Position numbers and translations under genes: made by a program. From Hordeum vulgare subsp. vulgare (Eukaryota > Streptophyta > Magnoliopsida > Poales > Poaceae): a stretch of DNA of 64,000 bases. This document shows, one piece after another, positions 24,057-35,228 of the stretch; position 1 is the stretch's first letter; every line of letters begins with the position of its first letter. The DNA is taken from the NCBI RefSeq assembly GCF_904849725.1, contig NC_058522.1, positions 230,801,084 through 230,865,083 on the forward strand, in the 5' to 3' direction. The notes below the pieces were generated by a model. That model ran no database searches and was not told where the DNA came from. It saw nothing but the letters and a program-made list of their open reading frames with translations.

Positions 24057-25661
24057 TGATACGTCTCAAACGTATCTATAATTTTTGATGGTTTCACGCT
24101 GTCATCTTGTCAACTTTGGATGTTTTATATACCTTTTATATCTTTTTTGGGACTAAATTATTAATTCAGTGCCAAGTGCGAGTTCCTATTTTTCTGTGTT
24201 TTTGACTCTTTCCAGATCTGACTTTGGAACGGAGTCCAAACGGAATAAAATCCCAGAAATAAACTTTTCCAGAACATAAGAAGATCGGGGGACTTGAGGG
24301 CCAAGCCAGCAGGCCCACAGGGAACCCACAAGCCCTGTTGCCGCGGACAGGGGGGCCCGCGGCGACCAGGCTTGTGGCCTCCCTGGCACTCCCCTGCCCT
24401 AGCTCTTTGGCCTATAAATTCCCTAAAATCCCAGAAAAAACCAAGGCATCCACGAAAACACTTTTCTGCCGCCGCAAGCTTCCGTTTCCGCGAGATCTCA
24501 TCTGGAGACCCTTCCCGGTGCCCTGCCGGAGGGGACTTTGGAGCTGGAGGGCTTCTACATCAACATCATCGCCTCTCCAATGAGTCATGAGTAGTCCACT
24601 TCAGACCTACGGGTCCGTAGTTAGTAGGTAGATGGCTTCTTCTCTCTCTTGGATCTTCAATACAAAGTTCTCCATGATCGTCATGGAGATCTATCCGATG
24701 TAATCCTCTTTGCCGGTTGTTTGTCGAGATCCGATGAATTATATTTGTGACCAGATTATCTATGATTTATATTTGAGTCTTTGCTGATTTCTTATATGCA
24801 TGATTTGATATCCTTGTAAGTCTCTCTGAGTCTTGGGTTTTGTTTGGCCAACTAGATCTATGATTCTTGCAATGGGAGAAGTGCTTGGTTTTGGGTTCAT
24901 ACCGTGCGGTGACCTTTCCTAGTGACAGAAGGGGCAGCAAGGCACGCATCATGTTGTTGCCATCAAGGGTAACAAGATGGGCTTTCATCATAGATTTGAG
25001 ATTGTCCATCTACATCACGTCATCTTGCTTAAGGCGTTACTATGTTCTTTTGAACTCAATACACTAGATGCATGCTGGATAGCGGTCAACGTGTGGAGTA
25101 ATAGTAGTAGATGCAGAAAATATCGGTCTACTTGTTTTGGACGTGATGCCTACAGATATGATCATTGCCATACATAACGTCATGACTTTGCGTGGTTCTA
25201 CCAATTGCTCGACAGTAATTCGTTCACCCACCGTCTACTCGCTTTCATGAGAGAAGCCACTAGTGAACACTACGGCCCCCGGGTCTATTCACAACTATCA
25301 TCTCCACTTTTACTTTTACTTTGCTTTGTTTCCTTTTTGCTTTCAGTTCGCACTTTGCAAACAATCTATAAGGGATTGACAACCCCTTCATAGCTTTGGA
25401 TGCAAGCTCTTTGTGTTTGTGCAGGTACTTGTGACTTGACGCGATCCTCCTACTGGATCGATACCTTGGTTCTCAAACTAAGGGAAATACTTACCGCCGC
25501 TGTGCTACATCACCCTTTCCTCTTCCAGGGAACACCAAGGCAAGGCTCCAAGGCCGCGGGGAAATCCTTTTAATATTTACCAAGGAAGTCCCTGTAGGCG
25601 TAGCCAACACCAAAAGGATTCCTGGCGCCATTGCCGGGGAAGTTCTTTTGTCAAAGTAGCA
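24057..25661 (+). repeat. 3' LTR of the non-autonomous gypsy
   Basis: 1605 bases from TGATACGTCTCAAACGTATC to AAAGTAGCA, followed by target duplication TTCCC. The end is fixed by that duplication. TATA box at 24412-24419. Confidence 0.88.
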
Positions 25662-25666
25662 TTCCC

Positions 25667-26722
25667 ACATGACCTATGGGTCCATAGGAGTAGCTCTCTC
25701 TATCTATCTATCTATCTATTTATCTATCTCTTTCTATCTATCTATCTTTCTATCTATCTATCTTTATATCTCTCCTCCCTCCTTCCCTCTCCCTCTCTCT
25801 CTCTCATGATCTATAATACAATGACCTCTTCAGAGACCTATTCAATGTAAGTTTTGTAGTGTGTTCGTTGGGATCCAATGAATTATGGGTTTATGATCGG
25901 CTTATTTACTAAAAGTATTTGAGTCTTTTCTGAGATTTATCTATATGTGATTTTATAGCCATGTATGCTTTTCGATCTACGAGTTTTCTTTGGCCATGAT
26001 TAATGAATAGATCTTCAGATGGACTAATGCCTAGTAGTAGGTTCAATCTTGCGATGTCCTTACACTGTGATAGGAGCACTTGCAAGGCACATATTTTTAT
26101 TGTTGCTACTGAGAGTAAAATGGTGGGGTTCGACCATATTAATTGATATTACTTTGTCTATGTCACTATGCTTCAAGCATTACTCTATTTGCTTGATAGC
26201 GGTCAAGGAGTGGAGTAATACTAGTAGATGCAAAAAGATGCGGGTCTATATCACACAAATGTAATGCCTATATATTGATAATTCCATGAATAATTGTCAT
26301 AACTATGTTTTATTCTATCAATTGCCCAACAGTAATTTATGTACTCACTATTGTTACGCTTATGAGAGAGGTACCTTTAGTGAATGATATGGCCCCCGGG
26401 TCCATTCACATAATACTTACTAAAATACTAAAAAACATTTGCTCCAATTTATTTATTTTTATCTTTTAGTTTTGTTTTACCTATCTACCACTATCATATT
26501 TAATCCTTGCAATTAACGAGTACAAGGGGATTGACAACCCTCTTGCTTCCGTTGGGTGCATGTATTTATTTTATGTGTATGCACGTATTGTTTACCATTG
26601 TGGTGTGGCCTCTCCTACTGGTTTTGATAAACCTTGATTCTTACGTGAGGGAAATACTATCGGGTACTATACTACATCATCCTTCCTCTTCCCGAAAATC
26701 CCAATGCCTATCACAAGTAGCA
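25667..26722 (+). repeat. Solo gypsy LTR, right part
   Basis: Continues the LTR begun at 16902. It parallels the U5 half of the younger LTR (GACCTATGGGTCCATAG; GGCCCCCGGGTCCATTCAC; CTACATCATCCTTCCTCTTCC) and ends at CACAAGTAGCA before the imperfect target duplication TCAGT. Confidence 0.7.
25693..25806 (+). repeat. (CTAT)n and (CT)n microsatellite
   Basis: Long CTATCTATCTAT run with interruptions followed by CCCTCTCTCTC. It lies within the solo LTR where the relatives have only a short TCTCTCT, so it expanded after insertion. Confidence 0.9.
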
Positions 26723-27176
26723 TCAGTCATCGCTCCGCGTTGGCCAAGAGCGATGTGATGCAGTATTGGGTCCGCAATGACCCTGACCTCACCACTGTGT
26801 GGGCAATCGACCGCTTCGTGATGACCGTGGATACGGCTGCCACGCGGCGCCGCTATCGCCTTGATGGTGAGCTTCACAAGATCGGAAATGAGTGGTCGCT
26901 TAGCGACTGCTACTCCAATGTCGATGGTGGCAAGGCTGTTGTCAGGGCTCTGAAGGAGTCAGCAGTGGCCACGACGACACTCCGCACCGCACTGTAGGAG
27001 GCAGAGCGGCTCCTCTACGAGCGGCAGGTAGCCGCTGGACAAGGCCGTCGCAACCTTCCGACGTTGGTCCACCACTGGAGGGACCACGATGACGACAACG
27101 ACACCGAATGTCACAGCGGTGCAACAGGGCAAGGTGACCACGTGTACAAGGTGATAGTCCGGTATATCATTTAGAT
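26723..27176 (+). CDS. Unknown coding-like remnant inside the Harbinger-like element (right part)
   Basis: One frame reads through SALAKSDVMQYWVRNDPDL and RRYRLDGELHKIGNEWSLSD to TAG at 26995-26997, then stays open as EAERLLYERQVAAGQGRRNL to TAG at about 27172. Composition is GC-rich and protein-like. I do not recognise the family. It is cut on the left by the solo LTR. It could be the second part of the ORF at 16698, or a gene fragment captured by the transposon. Confidence 0.3.
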
Positions 27177-27413
27177 TTTTTCCTAGTTATTTTGTTAAAG
27201 AGTTGAAATATCGACCTTTTTATGTAAATTATAACCCAACTTGAATGAATGCGCCATGTATGAACAAATTTCGGCCGTTAGTTCAAATTGTTGTTCAAAT
27301 GTATCTAGGCAACGTTGGATGGCGGCCTCGGCATCTTGTCCGCGGAAACCATCAAAACGTAAAAAGGGACATTCGCGAGAGAGAAATAGTGACTACCGTT
27401 GGAGATGCCCTTA

Positions 27414-28349
27414 GGACCGGTTCTTAAATAAGTATCAACACCATTGTACTTTTCCATTTATCTCCTCATATATGCCACCATCTTTTGTAATTCACAAAAT
27501 TATATCCACTATACTGTCTGAACCTACTTAGCAAAACAAGATAAACCATCAATAATAAACATGAGCAACAACATATTAGAGCATCTACAACAAGATCCGA
27601 GCACCTATATGCCCGCAGATCACGCCCGCACGTGCCTACAATCCTCAAATTACCCAAATACATGCAAATTCATGCACGACGATCACAAAACAACAATCCA
27701 ATGATATAAAGCTAGTGTAGGGAAAAATAAAAATAGTTCTCATGGTCATTGATTTAGGGCTATCAATGTATAAACAAGACAAACTTGACACTAGATGAAC
27801 AATCATCGGTTGATCAAATGCAATCTAGTGTTAAGTTGTCTAGTTCACACATCGAGAATCGATGGACCTAATACAATGAGAGAAGCTTACTCCCATCCAC
27901 CGATGCGGCTATTTAAGTCGGTCGTCGCCCCCTTACCCGGTGAGATGGGACTTCAAAGCAGTAGTATTGGTGGACGATTTGGGTGGGTTCGGCTTGACAG
28001 AGCCTATGTGTTGAGTGTGCTTAGTTCAGGGTTTAGTCCAACCTTGCCGCACAAGGATAGACTTTATTGGCTCAAATAGTCGACTACTCCTAGAGCGGCA
28101 AGCTTTGGTCGTCAACATATCCTTCTGAAGGTTGTGGAGTGTCACTTTGAATCTTCTCTATTTGTAAACAAAGAATATTCATCATAATGGTCAATATCCC
28201 TTACAAAGCGAGCATTGATGGCCTTGCGTTTAAAAAGTTCGATCATTTTTGACATGTTCGTCCGAATCAGAAAGGGTACATTGATGACCATAAGTCTGAT
28301 GGCGTCATCATTGGCACTAACATTCGGCGGCAAGGAGAGAGGGGACAAA
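27414..28349 (+). other. Unassigned AT-rich region
   Basis: No credible gene. At 27580, TTAGAGCATCTACAAC looks like another Harbinger/MITE-type terminus with a TTA duplication, but I cannot place a matching right end with confidence. Confidence 0.4.
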
Positions 28350-28600
28350 TACGGACGAATTCATGTGTGCCCTCCCTGTCAGCCTGATGTGGCGAGGGTG
28401 CCCGAGCATCCACATATCCATCGTAAAATTGGGCTGGATATGTGGGTTGTTGGTCAGTCTGGACGTTTGGGTCGACTATGAGACACCCGGTTGGGTGGCG
28501 TTTTTGCGTCCAAACACTGATCAAGCACCCGGTCCGGGTGTTAGGGGCAAGTATGGGTCCCATTGTACATACTCTGAGGCCACAACTTGGACAACAACGA
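28350..28600 (+). repeat. GC-rich subterminal-like piece of a DNA transposon
   Basis: TTGGTCAGTCTGGACGTTTG and CACCCGGTTGGGTGGCGTTT resemble the subterminal regions of Harbinger-type grass elements, as does 16380-16560. It could be the right end of an element starting near 27580. Weak evidence. Confidence 0.3.
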
Positions 28601-29103
28601 GCAAAAGCACAAGCACGACATGGTTTCGTGCCTCCATCTCCGCAACCACCCTCCTAATAAAGCCCTAAACTACTGCAAACATTTTCTGGCCATGCAAGAG
28701 AGAAAAAATGCTTACGCCCCTAAATGCCCTTCTAGAAATTTGAAGGGTCTACGAAGCTCACATGGTTAGGTCTCTAGTGGAACTAGCCCATCGGTTTCAA
28801 GTCCTAGATTAGCATTGGTGCTCGTATTTTCTTAAATTTATTCTAGCCTTTTAGACGATGTTCAATCAATGAAAAGAGACGTTTCAATCAAAGGTGATGC
28901 ACCCGTGATGACTTCGACAATCAAAAAATATTGTCTGCCTCACTATCCACGAGGTACCCATAGAAATAGGTGTGCTTACGTGTGTTCACAAGGATGAATG
29001 TATATGTGTGTATGACCATATGCAATTGTACTATGATAATAAAAAATGAATTTGAAGGGTCTACATGGAACGCGGGAATTTCCCACAAATGCAATGCATG
29101 TGA
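28601..29103 (+). other. Unassigned spacer
   Basis: No gene seen. A GTGTG-rich stretch at about 28970-29020 resembles common Triticeae repeat ends but cannot be named. Confidence 0.4.
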
Positions 29104-30574
29104 GAGCAACTCCAACAGGGTGACCCATTTCGTCTACCGCCGTCCATTTGGGTCCGTGCGAACAAAAAGTTGGCCCAACGCGCCGACCCAAACGGACGCG
29201 AGTCCGCTTTTTGTCTGCCTGCCGACCCATTCCCGACCCAATTTTGAGCCTGATTTGCGTCAGCGCGGACACACAATAGACGCGCGTGGCGCATGCCTAC
29301 TTCCCTCCCTGGGCCGCAAGTCAGTGACAAAGTGGCCACCTTTTCCCCTCCATTTTCCGCCAAACTCTCCCTCTCCCTCCCGTGCCCGCTCCCACCGGCA
29401 TGGAGGAAGACTTCAAGGCTGCCACCGCCATCGCCTCAATGGCCTCTTCCGTCGCTGCGGCCGAAGCCAGAGGCAAGGCCCGCGCCCCCCGGAAGGCCGT
29501 CGCGCCACCCAAGAAGAAGAAGAAGGAGTTGACGCCCAAGGATCGAGCCGTGGAGTCGGCAAAGAGGAAGGGTCGGAGTCACACGCAGGGTGCAAGGGGC
29601 AAGGCATCCCCCACCGCCGCCTTTGCCGCTGTCGCGCAGCAGGAAGACATCAATGCCCGGGTGAAGGCGGCAATGATGGAGGCCTTGTTGTACCTGGGGG
29701 TAAACCCTAGCCAGCACCGGCTTGTCAACGCCGTTGTTGCCGCTGCCGCGGCAAGCACGGGCTCATCAGCATATCGTCGGATGATGCTACGGGAGTCGTC
29801 GTGTGCGTCTTGCACGCACCAAATTACCGGCTTCCACGTCTACCCGCAAGGCAGCCGCTTCTCCGAGGAATGCTCGCCGGAGGTGAACATCGTGACCCCT
29901 TCCACGCCCGTTCGGGTGACCATCGACCTCAACACCGCGTCGGTGGCAGGCGGATCATCATCCGGAGGCATGAGGAAAAGTCAGCGCGAGATGCCAGCCG
30001 ACATGCTCACCGGCGCCCGCAATCTGTTCGACGGAATGCCGGCGACCGTCAACAATGACAAGGCCAACCGTTTCCTCGAGAACATGATCTTCGAAGGTGT
30101 GCCGACGGCTGGTGCGTACGATCCCGATGAGACCCAAAGCCAGGACGGCCGAGCGCCATTCACGCAAGCCACCAATGATCAACATGACGCCTTCATGCAA
30201 GATCAGGTCGGCCTAGATGGCTTCCCGCTCGACCATGAGTTCCCGGAGGACTAAGACCTTGAGGAGGAGGGCGATGACATGGACATCGACGGGGAGACTT
30301 TGTTCATGGAGGAGCTGGCAAACCAAACTATTGTCGGGTCAAAGCCGAAGCGCAACAGCAAGCGGACGAAGGCATACACGCCAGCCGAGGACAAGCTCCT
30401 TTCTGAGTGTTGGAGGGACATTGGGCAAGACCCGAAGATCAGCGTCGAACAAAAGTGTTCACCTTATGGACTCCTGTTCATCGTGAGTTTCATTAGCACA
30501 AGAAGTTTCCCTCAAGCCAAATGAATAGCAAGAGTGGATGGGTGTCACTTTTAAAGCATTGGAGGGTGACTTAG
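29104..30574 (+). mobile_element. PIF/Harbinger-type DNA transposon, 5' part
   Basis: Starts at GAGCAACTCCAACAGG, a Harbinger-type terminus, followed by a GC-rich subterminal region and an ORF1-type gene (29400-30565). It is cut at 30575 by an LTR beginning TGATGACCCACAAG. No DDE transposase (ORF2) or right terminus is present. Confidence 0.6.
29400..30565 (+). pseudogene. Harbinger ORF1-like Myb/SANT-type protein, broken
   Basis: I take ATG 29400 (MEEDFKAATAIASMASSVAA) because the codons before it start with GTG and read as leader. Features in order: an Ala/Lys-rich N-terminus with nuclear-localisation-like PPKKKKKELTPK (about residues 38-49), a low-complexity middle, an acidic DMDIDGETLFMEEL, then KAYTPAEDKLLSECWRDIG, the first helix of a Myb/trihelix-like DNA-binding domain. 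TAA at 30252-30254 interrupts it in frame. Near 30466 the frame shifts by one; HREFH and KSGWVSLLKHW are read in the shifted frame up to the LTR. Family knowledge: such proteins bind the transposon ends and carry the transposase to the nucleus. Similar genes are often annotated in grasses as NAM-associated or GST-T3-like. Confidence 0.6.
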
Positions 30575-31220
30575 TGATGACCCACAAGAGTAGGGGATCT
30601 ATCGTAGTCCTTTCGATAAGTAAGACTGTCGAACCCAACGAGGAGCAGAAGGATCTGACAAGTGGTTTTCATAAAGGTATTCTCTGCAAGCACTGAAATT
30701 ATCGGTAACAGATAGTTGTGTGATAAGATGATTCGTAGTAAGTAGCAAGTAACGATAGTAATAAAGGTGCAGCAAGATGGCCCAATCCCTTTTGTATCAA
30801 GGGACAAGCCTGGACAAACTCTTATAAGAGGTAAAGCGCTCCCAAGGACACATGGGAATTTCTGTCAAGCTAGTTTTCATCATGTTCATAAGATTCGCGT
30901 TCGCTACTTTGATAGCTTGATATGTGGATGGACCGGTGCTTGGGTGCTGCCCTTAATTGGACAAACATCCCACTTATGATTAACCCCTATTGCAAGCATC
31001 CACAACTATGAAAGAACAATTAAGACAAAGTCTAACCATAGCATCAACATACAACGCATCAAAATATCGAACGAATACCAAATTCAGATGACTACTTATA
31101 ACAAGACTTATCCCATGTCCTCAGGAACAAAAGTGACTACTCACAAAGCATAATTATATTCATGACCAGAGAGGTATTGAATAGCATCAAGGATCTGAAC
31201 ATATAATCTTCCACCGAGTA
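30575..31220 (+). repeat. LTR fragment starting TGATGACCCACAAG
   Basis: The sequence (GGGGATCTATCGTAGTCC, TCATGTTCATAAGATTCGCG, CTTCCACC) is one I know as a very common Triticeae repeat, probably a gypsy LTR or its reverse. It begins with TG at 30575 inside the Harbinger gene and fuses at about 31220 with a different LTR. No coding sequence. Confidence 0.5.
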
Positions 31221-32311
31221 ATCACGCTTCCCGGACGTGTCTATCATAGTCCTCCTTGGACCATGAGTCCATAGCCAGTAGCTATGTGATGTCTTCTCTC
31301 CAATCTTGTGAGTTTCCCTACATGCTCAAGGCATCTATGTAATTCTCTTGCTATTGCTATGCTCGGTTTGTTAGGATCCGATGGATTATAAGATTATGTT
31401 CAGATTGTTATGAGTTATATATTTGATTATCCTTTTATATTATGTTCCTTAGTGATTGATGCATGTTCTCCATTGCTAGTTATTACTTTGGCCAAGTAGT
31501 AGATTGTAACTCCAAGAGGGAGCGTTATGCATGATTGTGGGTTCATGCCCCTCGATGTCTAGGTTGAGTGACAGAAACATGAGACTAGGGGGTGTGCTTG
31601 TTGCCACCAGGGAGAACGGTGCTTGTGACCACGGTTGCAAGGATTGCTTACCTTGCGCATAGTTCGTTAATGCAGTTGTCCGTTGCTTTGAGTTTACACT
31701 TTGGGTGGGGATCGCAACTTAATACCAGAGAGATGTTTTGGATAGATATCTCAAGGTGGATGATTAGTAAGTAGATGCTGATGAATAAACGTTCTACTTG
31801 TCTTGGCGTACTGCCCGTTACTATTGAACCTCTAGCTATCAAGTAGCATAATTAGCATTGCGGTGCGATTATAATTCTGTCAATTGCCCAACTATGATTT
31901 ATTTACCCAAGCATAGTTGTTTATCGTCTTTTGGGAGAGAGACATCACTAGTGAACATCATGTGACTCTAGTCCATATCACCATCATTGTTTACACCTCC
32001 ATCATTTACCGCTTTCATTTAGTTTTCAATTGCAATCAATATTACTTACCCGCTTGTGTTTTGATCCTTTGCAAACTAGAAGGCCGGAGAGATTGACAAC
32101 CTCTCTATACTCGTTGGGAGCAAAGTTATTTGTTGTGTGTGCAGGTCCACGTCTTCTGCTAGCGCCAGGGTGGAAGACACCTACTTGTTGAGCCTAGGAG
32201 TTCTCTTGGTTCGATAAACCTTACAGTCTCCGTGTAAGGGAAATCTGCTGGTCACTACATCTCCACCTTCCACTTGGGGTAACCAACGAGGGGCGAGAAG
32301 TATATCCATCA
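31221..32311 (+). repeat. Gypsy LTR fragment, plus orientation, same family as 44452-46097
   Basis: Read forward it parallels the reverse complement of 44452-45545 closely (CTCCTTGGACCATGAGTCC; GGGTTCATGCCCCTCGATGT; GGCCGGAGAGATTGACAACC) and ends at the same point, TATATCCATCA (32301-32311). About 550 bases of U3, including the TATA box, are missing, so it is truncated where it meets the preceding LTR fragment. Confidence 0.75.
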
Positions 32312-34774
32312 ACTCATCATCACACCCTCGGTACACGATAGTAGCTCTGCAGCGTCGTAACACTTAGGGGTTGTAAGTGTTGTGTCGGGTCTTGGCTCGT
32401 CGATCAGGGATCGAGACTCGACAATAAAGCGGAGCAACTGGACTAAGGGGTCAGAGGGGATGACTGCTCCACCTATACTAAGCAATTTAAAGTGAGGTAC
32501 TTAAAGTAGTAGTTCATCAAAAACAGGCTATGCATCAGATATAGGAGCTAACTACAACAGTAGCAAAATTCTAATGCAAGCATGAGGGAGAAAGAAAAGG
32601 GCGATATAGGAATTATCAAGGGGAGTTTGCTTGCCTTGCTGCTCTGCGGCAAAGGGCTGGTCGTGAGGAGGGTAGATGTATCCGACAGCAGTGTCAGTCT
32701 CGGGGTCTACCGGTAAGAAGAGGGGGAAGAAACAATAAATAATAGCAACGATGCAACACTAAGCATGACATGACAATATGCAGGTCTAGGCATGAGCTAA
32801 CGCAGTGCTATCCATCATAGACGGATCAGGAAAATATCAAATGATATTTCCCGGGTCTCTCGCTACTACTGGTCACACGTAAACGATGGAGAAGTTCCAC
32901 ATTTGCTATGCTAGGGACGTGTGACAAACGAACGAATAGTGTATCCGGGTTCGTCTCGTTCTGCTGATCAACTTCCATGTTCAAAATATTTGCATATGAC
33001 TTATAGTTTATTTTATATTAATTTTTAAAGTTTCATTAATATTTTGACAATTAAAACAGATTTAGTTTAATTTAATATTTGTATTATGACATCATCATGA
33101 TGTCATGCTCACATCAGCGATCAACGGGCAGGTTTGACTAGTCAAGTGACTAGTGACGCCCCTATGTCATACACACATTTTAAATCCAGTTTAATAAATA
33201 ATTAACAAATTTAAATAGCAGGTGGGGACCACATGTCATTCACTGCTTAAAATAACTAATTAAGAGGATTAACACAGTGGTTAATTAATATAATTAACCT
33301 TAAATAAGTTAATTAACTAATTACTTATTCAATTAATTAAATTAATTACCTAATTAATTCATTTACTAACTATATTTTATTATTTTTATTTTTATGTTGT
33401 ATATTTATTTATTTATTTATTTATTTTTGTTATATTTTTTCTTTTATCTCCAAACGTTTTTAGGGGGCAGTGGGCCCCCGTCGTCATTCTCAAGGGGGAG
33501 ATTAGTGGTGGTGGGGGGGTTAATCCCCCGCTAATTTGGATCGGATCGGCCAACGAGGGGGCATGCAGCGGTACAAGGCCAGCCACACGGTTTCCCCAGT
33601 GGTCGTGGGGCGGCGGTGGGTGCAAGGGAGCGAGGCCCTCGGTGGTCAACGGCGGCAGGAGGGGGCTGGCCGCGGTGCGACGGCGATGCGAACGCAGCGG
33701 GGGTCGCGGGAAGCTTGCGTGTGTGTGCGCTCGTGCGAGGCCGGGGCGGCGCGGTGGCCGCGGCACGCCATGCTGGAGCACTGTCGGAGGGGGGAAAGGG
33801 AGGAGCGGCACCACCGGGGCCTCACCCACGGTTGTAGAAGGAGGCAGAAGCTTGGGAAAGGTCGGGGACGACGGATCCGGTGGGGTGGAGTTGTTGGGGA
33901 GGAGGAGGCCGGTCGGTGGTGCTCGTAGAGGTGGTCGGTCGGTCAGGTTGGAGGTCGGCCGGGTGGAAGGAGGAGCTCGGTCTGGCCTCCCGAGCCCCGA
34001 GTGGGAGGAGGCCAGTGAAGGGCTCGGTGGAAGGGGCCCGCCAGATTGGGGACTCATGGGGGAGCGAGGTGGGGGAGCTCGATGGGGATCTGGCGGTGAG
34101 GATTCAGTTGATCTAGGAACGAGGGGAGGGAGGCTCCCGTGGGCTGGGGGCTCGGTGGAATGAGGGGAGTGGGGGGTTCTTCGTGGGGTTGGTGGGAGAG
34201 AACGAGGGAGAGGGATCCCCTCGTGTGGTGGGTTAGTGGCGTGCTCGAGGGGGTGCGAGCGAGGGGGGCGAGGGAGGGCCTCGGTCCCTCGTGGGCACGG
34301 GTGGCGACGCAGGTGGGAGTGGGAGTGGGTTGTGGGGTGAGCTTAGGGTTTAGGTGGGAGGTTTGGTACCCCCGGGTAGGTGGTCCGGCTGGGGTAGAAT
34401 TAGGTGGGATGGGCCGGCCCAGGTAGGGGGTGGGGGTCTTCTTTCTTACTTGTTTTCTTTTTGTTTTGTTTTCTCTTCATAATTAAACATCGTTCGTTTT
34501 AAAATAATTTGGGGCACTAAAACAATTCCAAAAAAGTTGGTTTCAATTTTATCAAATCTTAGGGAATATTTGCAACCCATCCAACATTTTTATTTTAGGC
34601 TTCGGAGAACTTTTAAAATCCACTTTTCACACGAATTAAATTTGCAACGGAATTGAACGGGGTTTGAACCAACGAGAGTTTAACAAGAGTAATCATGGTG
34701 ACGTGGCAACATTAGCATGGGATCACTGTAGCTTAATTACATATATTACTGTAGCAAAAGATGAGGATATCACA
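32312..34774 (-). repeat. Gypsy LTR, reverse orientation
   Basis: On the minus strand the LTR begins at 34774 with TGTGATATCCTCATC, preceded by a polypurine tract (34775-34795). Layout from that end: AT-rich stretch, then a GC-rich 0.9-kb block (33500-34440), then AT-rich again (33000-33430), the same plan as the 4-kb LTRs at 47061 and 57071, but the sequence is a different family. The left end is not defined; TGTTGTGTCGGG near 32370 is a candidate. Open frames in the GC block on both strands are a composition effect. Confidence 0.5.
33200..33430 (+). repeat. AT-rich low-complexity tract with (TTTA)n
   Basis: Dense TTAATTAA-type sequence, ending in five or more TTTA units at about 33406-33426, inside the reverse LTR. 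Confidence 0.8.
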
Positions 34775-34829
34775 ACTACTCCCTCACCCCTTTTTCCGCT
34801 TCAATGGAGCTTTCTCTATCCTGCCTAAC
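34775..34829 (-). other. Polypurine tract and short internal remnant of the reverse gypsy
   Basis: Complement reads AAAAAGGGGTGAGGGAGTAG directly before the LTR tip. It is similar in design to the tract at 51058-51076. Only about 35 further bases of internal sequence remain before the next LTR. Confidence 0.5.
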
Positions 34830-34845
34830 CAGACGTGCATTGTGC

Positions 34846-35145
34846 AAGCGGTAGTACTACCGCTTATCATCGGTAGTACCACCATGCGGGCGGTAGTACT
34901 ACTCACTGCGTTAGTTTTTGTCCAGTGTCGATGCCTCTACCGCTCTCAAAAGTGCGTACACTTTTTATGGGCGAGTTTTTTGGTAGTACAGGGCGGTAGT
35001 ACCGCCCGTTGCACGGTACTACCGCTTGCTACTTCGCCACAAGCGGTACTAGCGTAGCTGCCTTGGGTTTGGCCTACCCCACTTGCCTGAGCGGTAGTAT
35101 CGCTCCACCTCGGTAGTACTATCGCTTATCATCGGTAGTACCGCT
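34846..35145 (+). repeat. Array of palindromic ggtagtacc motifs
   Basis: At least eight variants of cgGTAGTACcg or cGGTACTACCg in 300 bases, for example AAGCGGTAGTACTACCGCTT (34846-34865, a perfect palindrome), GGGCGGTAGTACCGCCCG (about 34991) and GAGCGGTAGTATCGCTC (about 35090). One more copy, GAGCGGTAGTACCGCTC, lies at about 35660 on the far side of the plastid insertion, so the array was continuous before that insertion. Confidence 0.85.
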
Positions 35146-35228
35146 CCCACGTCAATGGAAATGCAATGGTAAGAAAACAAATTAGGTAGAAAAAGTAAAT
35201 AAAATAGGGGCTTCTGTTGGATTGGCAC

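Larger units (their letters stand above)
17411..25661 (+). mobile_element. Non-autonomous gypsy retrotransposon (gag-protease only)
   Basis: Complete insertion: 5' LTR 17411-19017, PBS 19028-19045, gag-protease frame 19293-21197, long non-coding 3' region, polypurine-type end, 3' LTR 24057-25661. The perfect 5-base target duplication TTCCC lies at 17406-17410 and 25662-25666, and the flanks join into one interrupted LTR. No reverse transcriptase, RNase H or integrase is seen, so it would need enzymes from a full-length relative, probably of the Athila-like gypsy lineage. LTRs differ by about 25 changes in the first 355 bases (about 7%), so it is clearly older than the copia at 1-8121. Confidence 0.9.
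16361..27410. mobile_element. Harbinger-like DNA transposon, split by nested LTR insertions
   Basis: Left end GGGAATCCCCGAC (16361-16373) and right end GTTGGAGATGCCC (27398-27410) are inverted repeats at 10 of 13 positions, on the pattern GGGCATCTCCAAC common in PIF/Harbinger-type grass elements. The flanking trinucleotides are TTC (16358-16360) and TTA (27411-27413), compatible with a decayed TTA target duplication. Without the nested LTR sequence (16902-26722) it is only about 1.2 kb, so it is non-autonomous. It carries GC-richer open stretches (16698-16883; 26723-27176). It interrupts the RPA-like remnant on the left. Confidence 0.5.

Noticed and set aside
33413..34426. Gly/Arg- and Pro-rich frames on both strands
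   Set aside because: GC-rich LTR block with low-complexity translations in every frame; not a gene.
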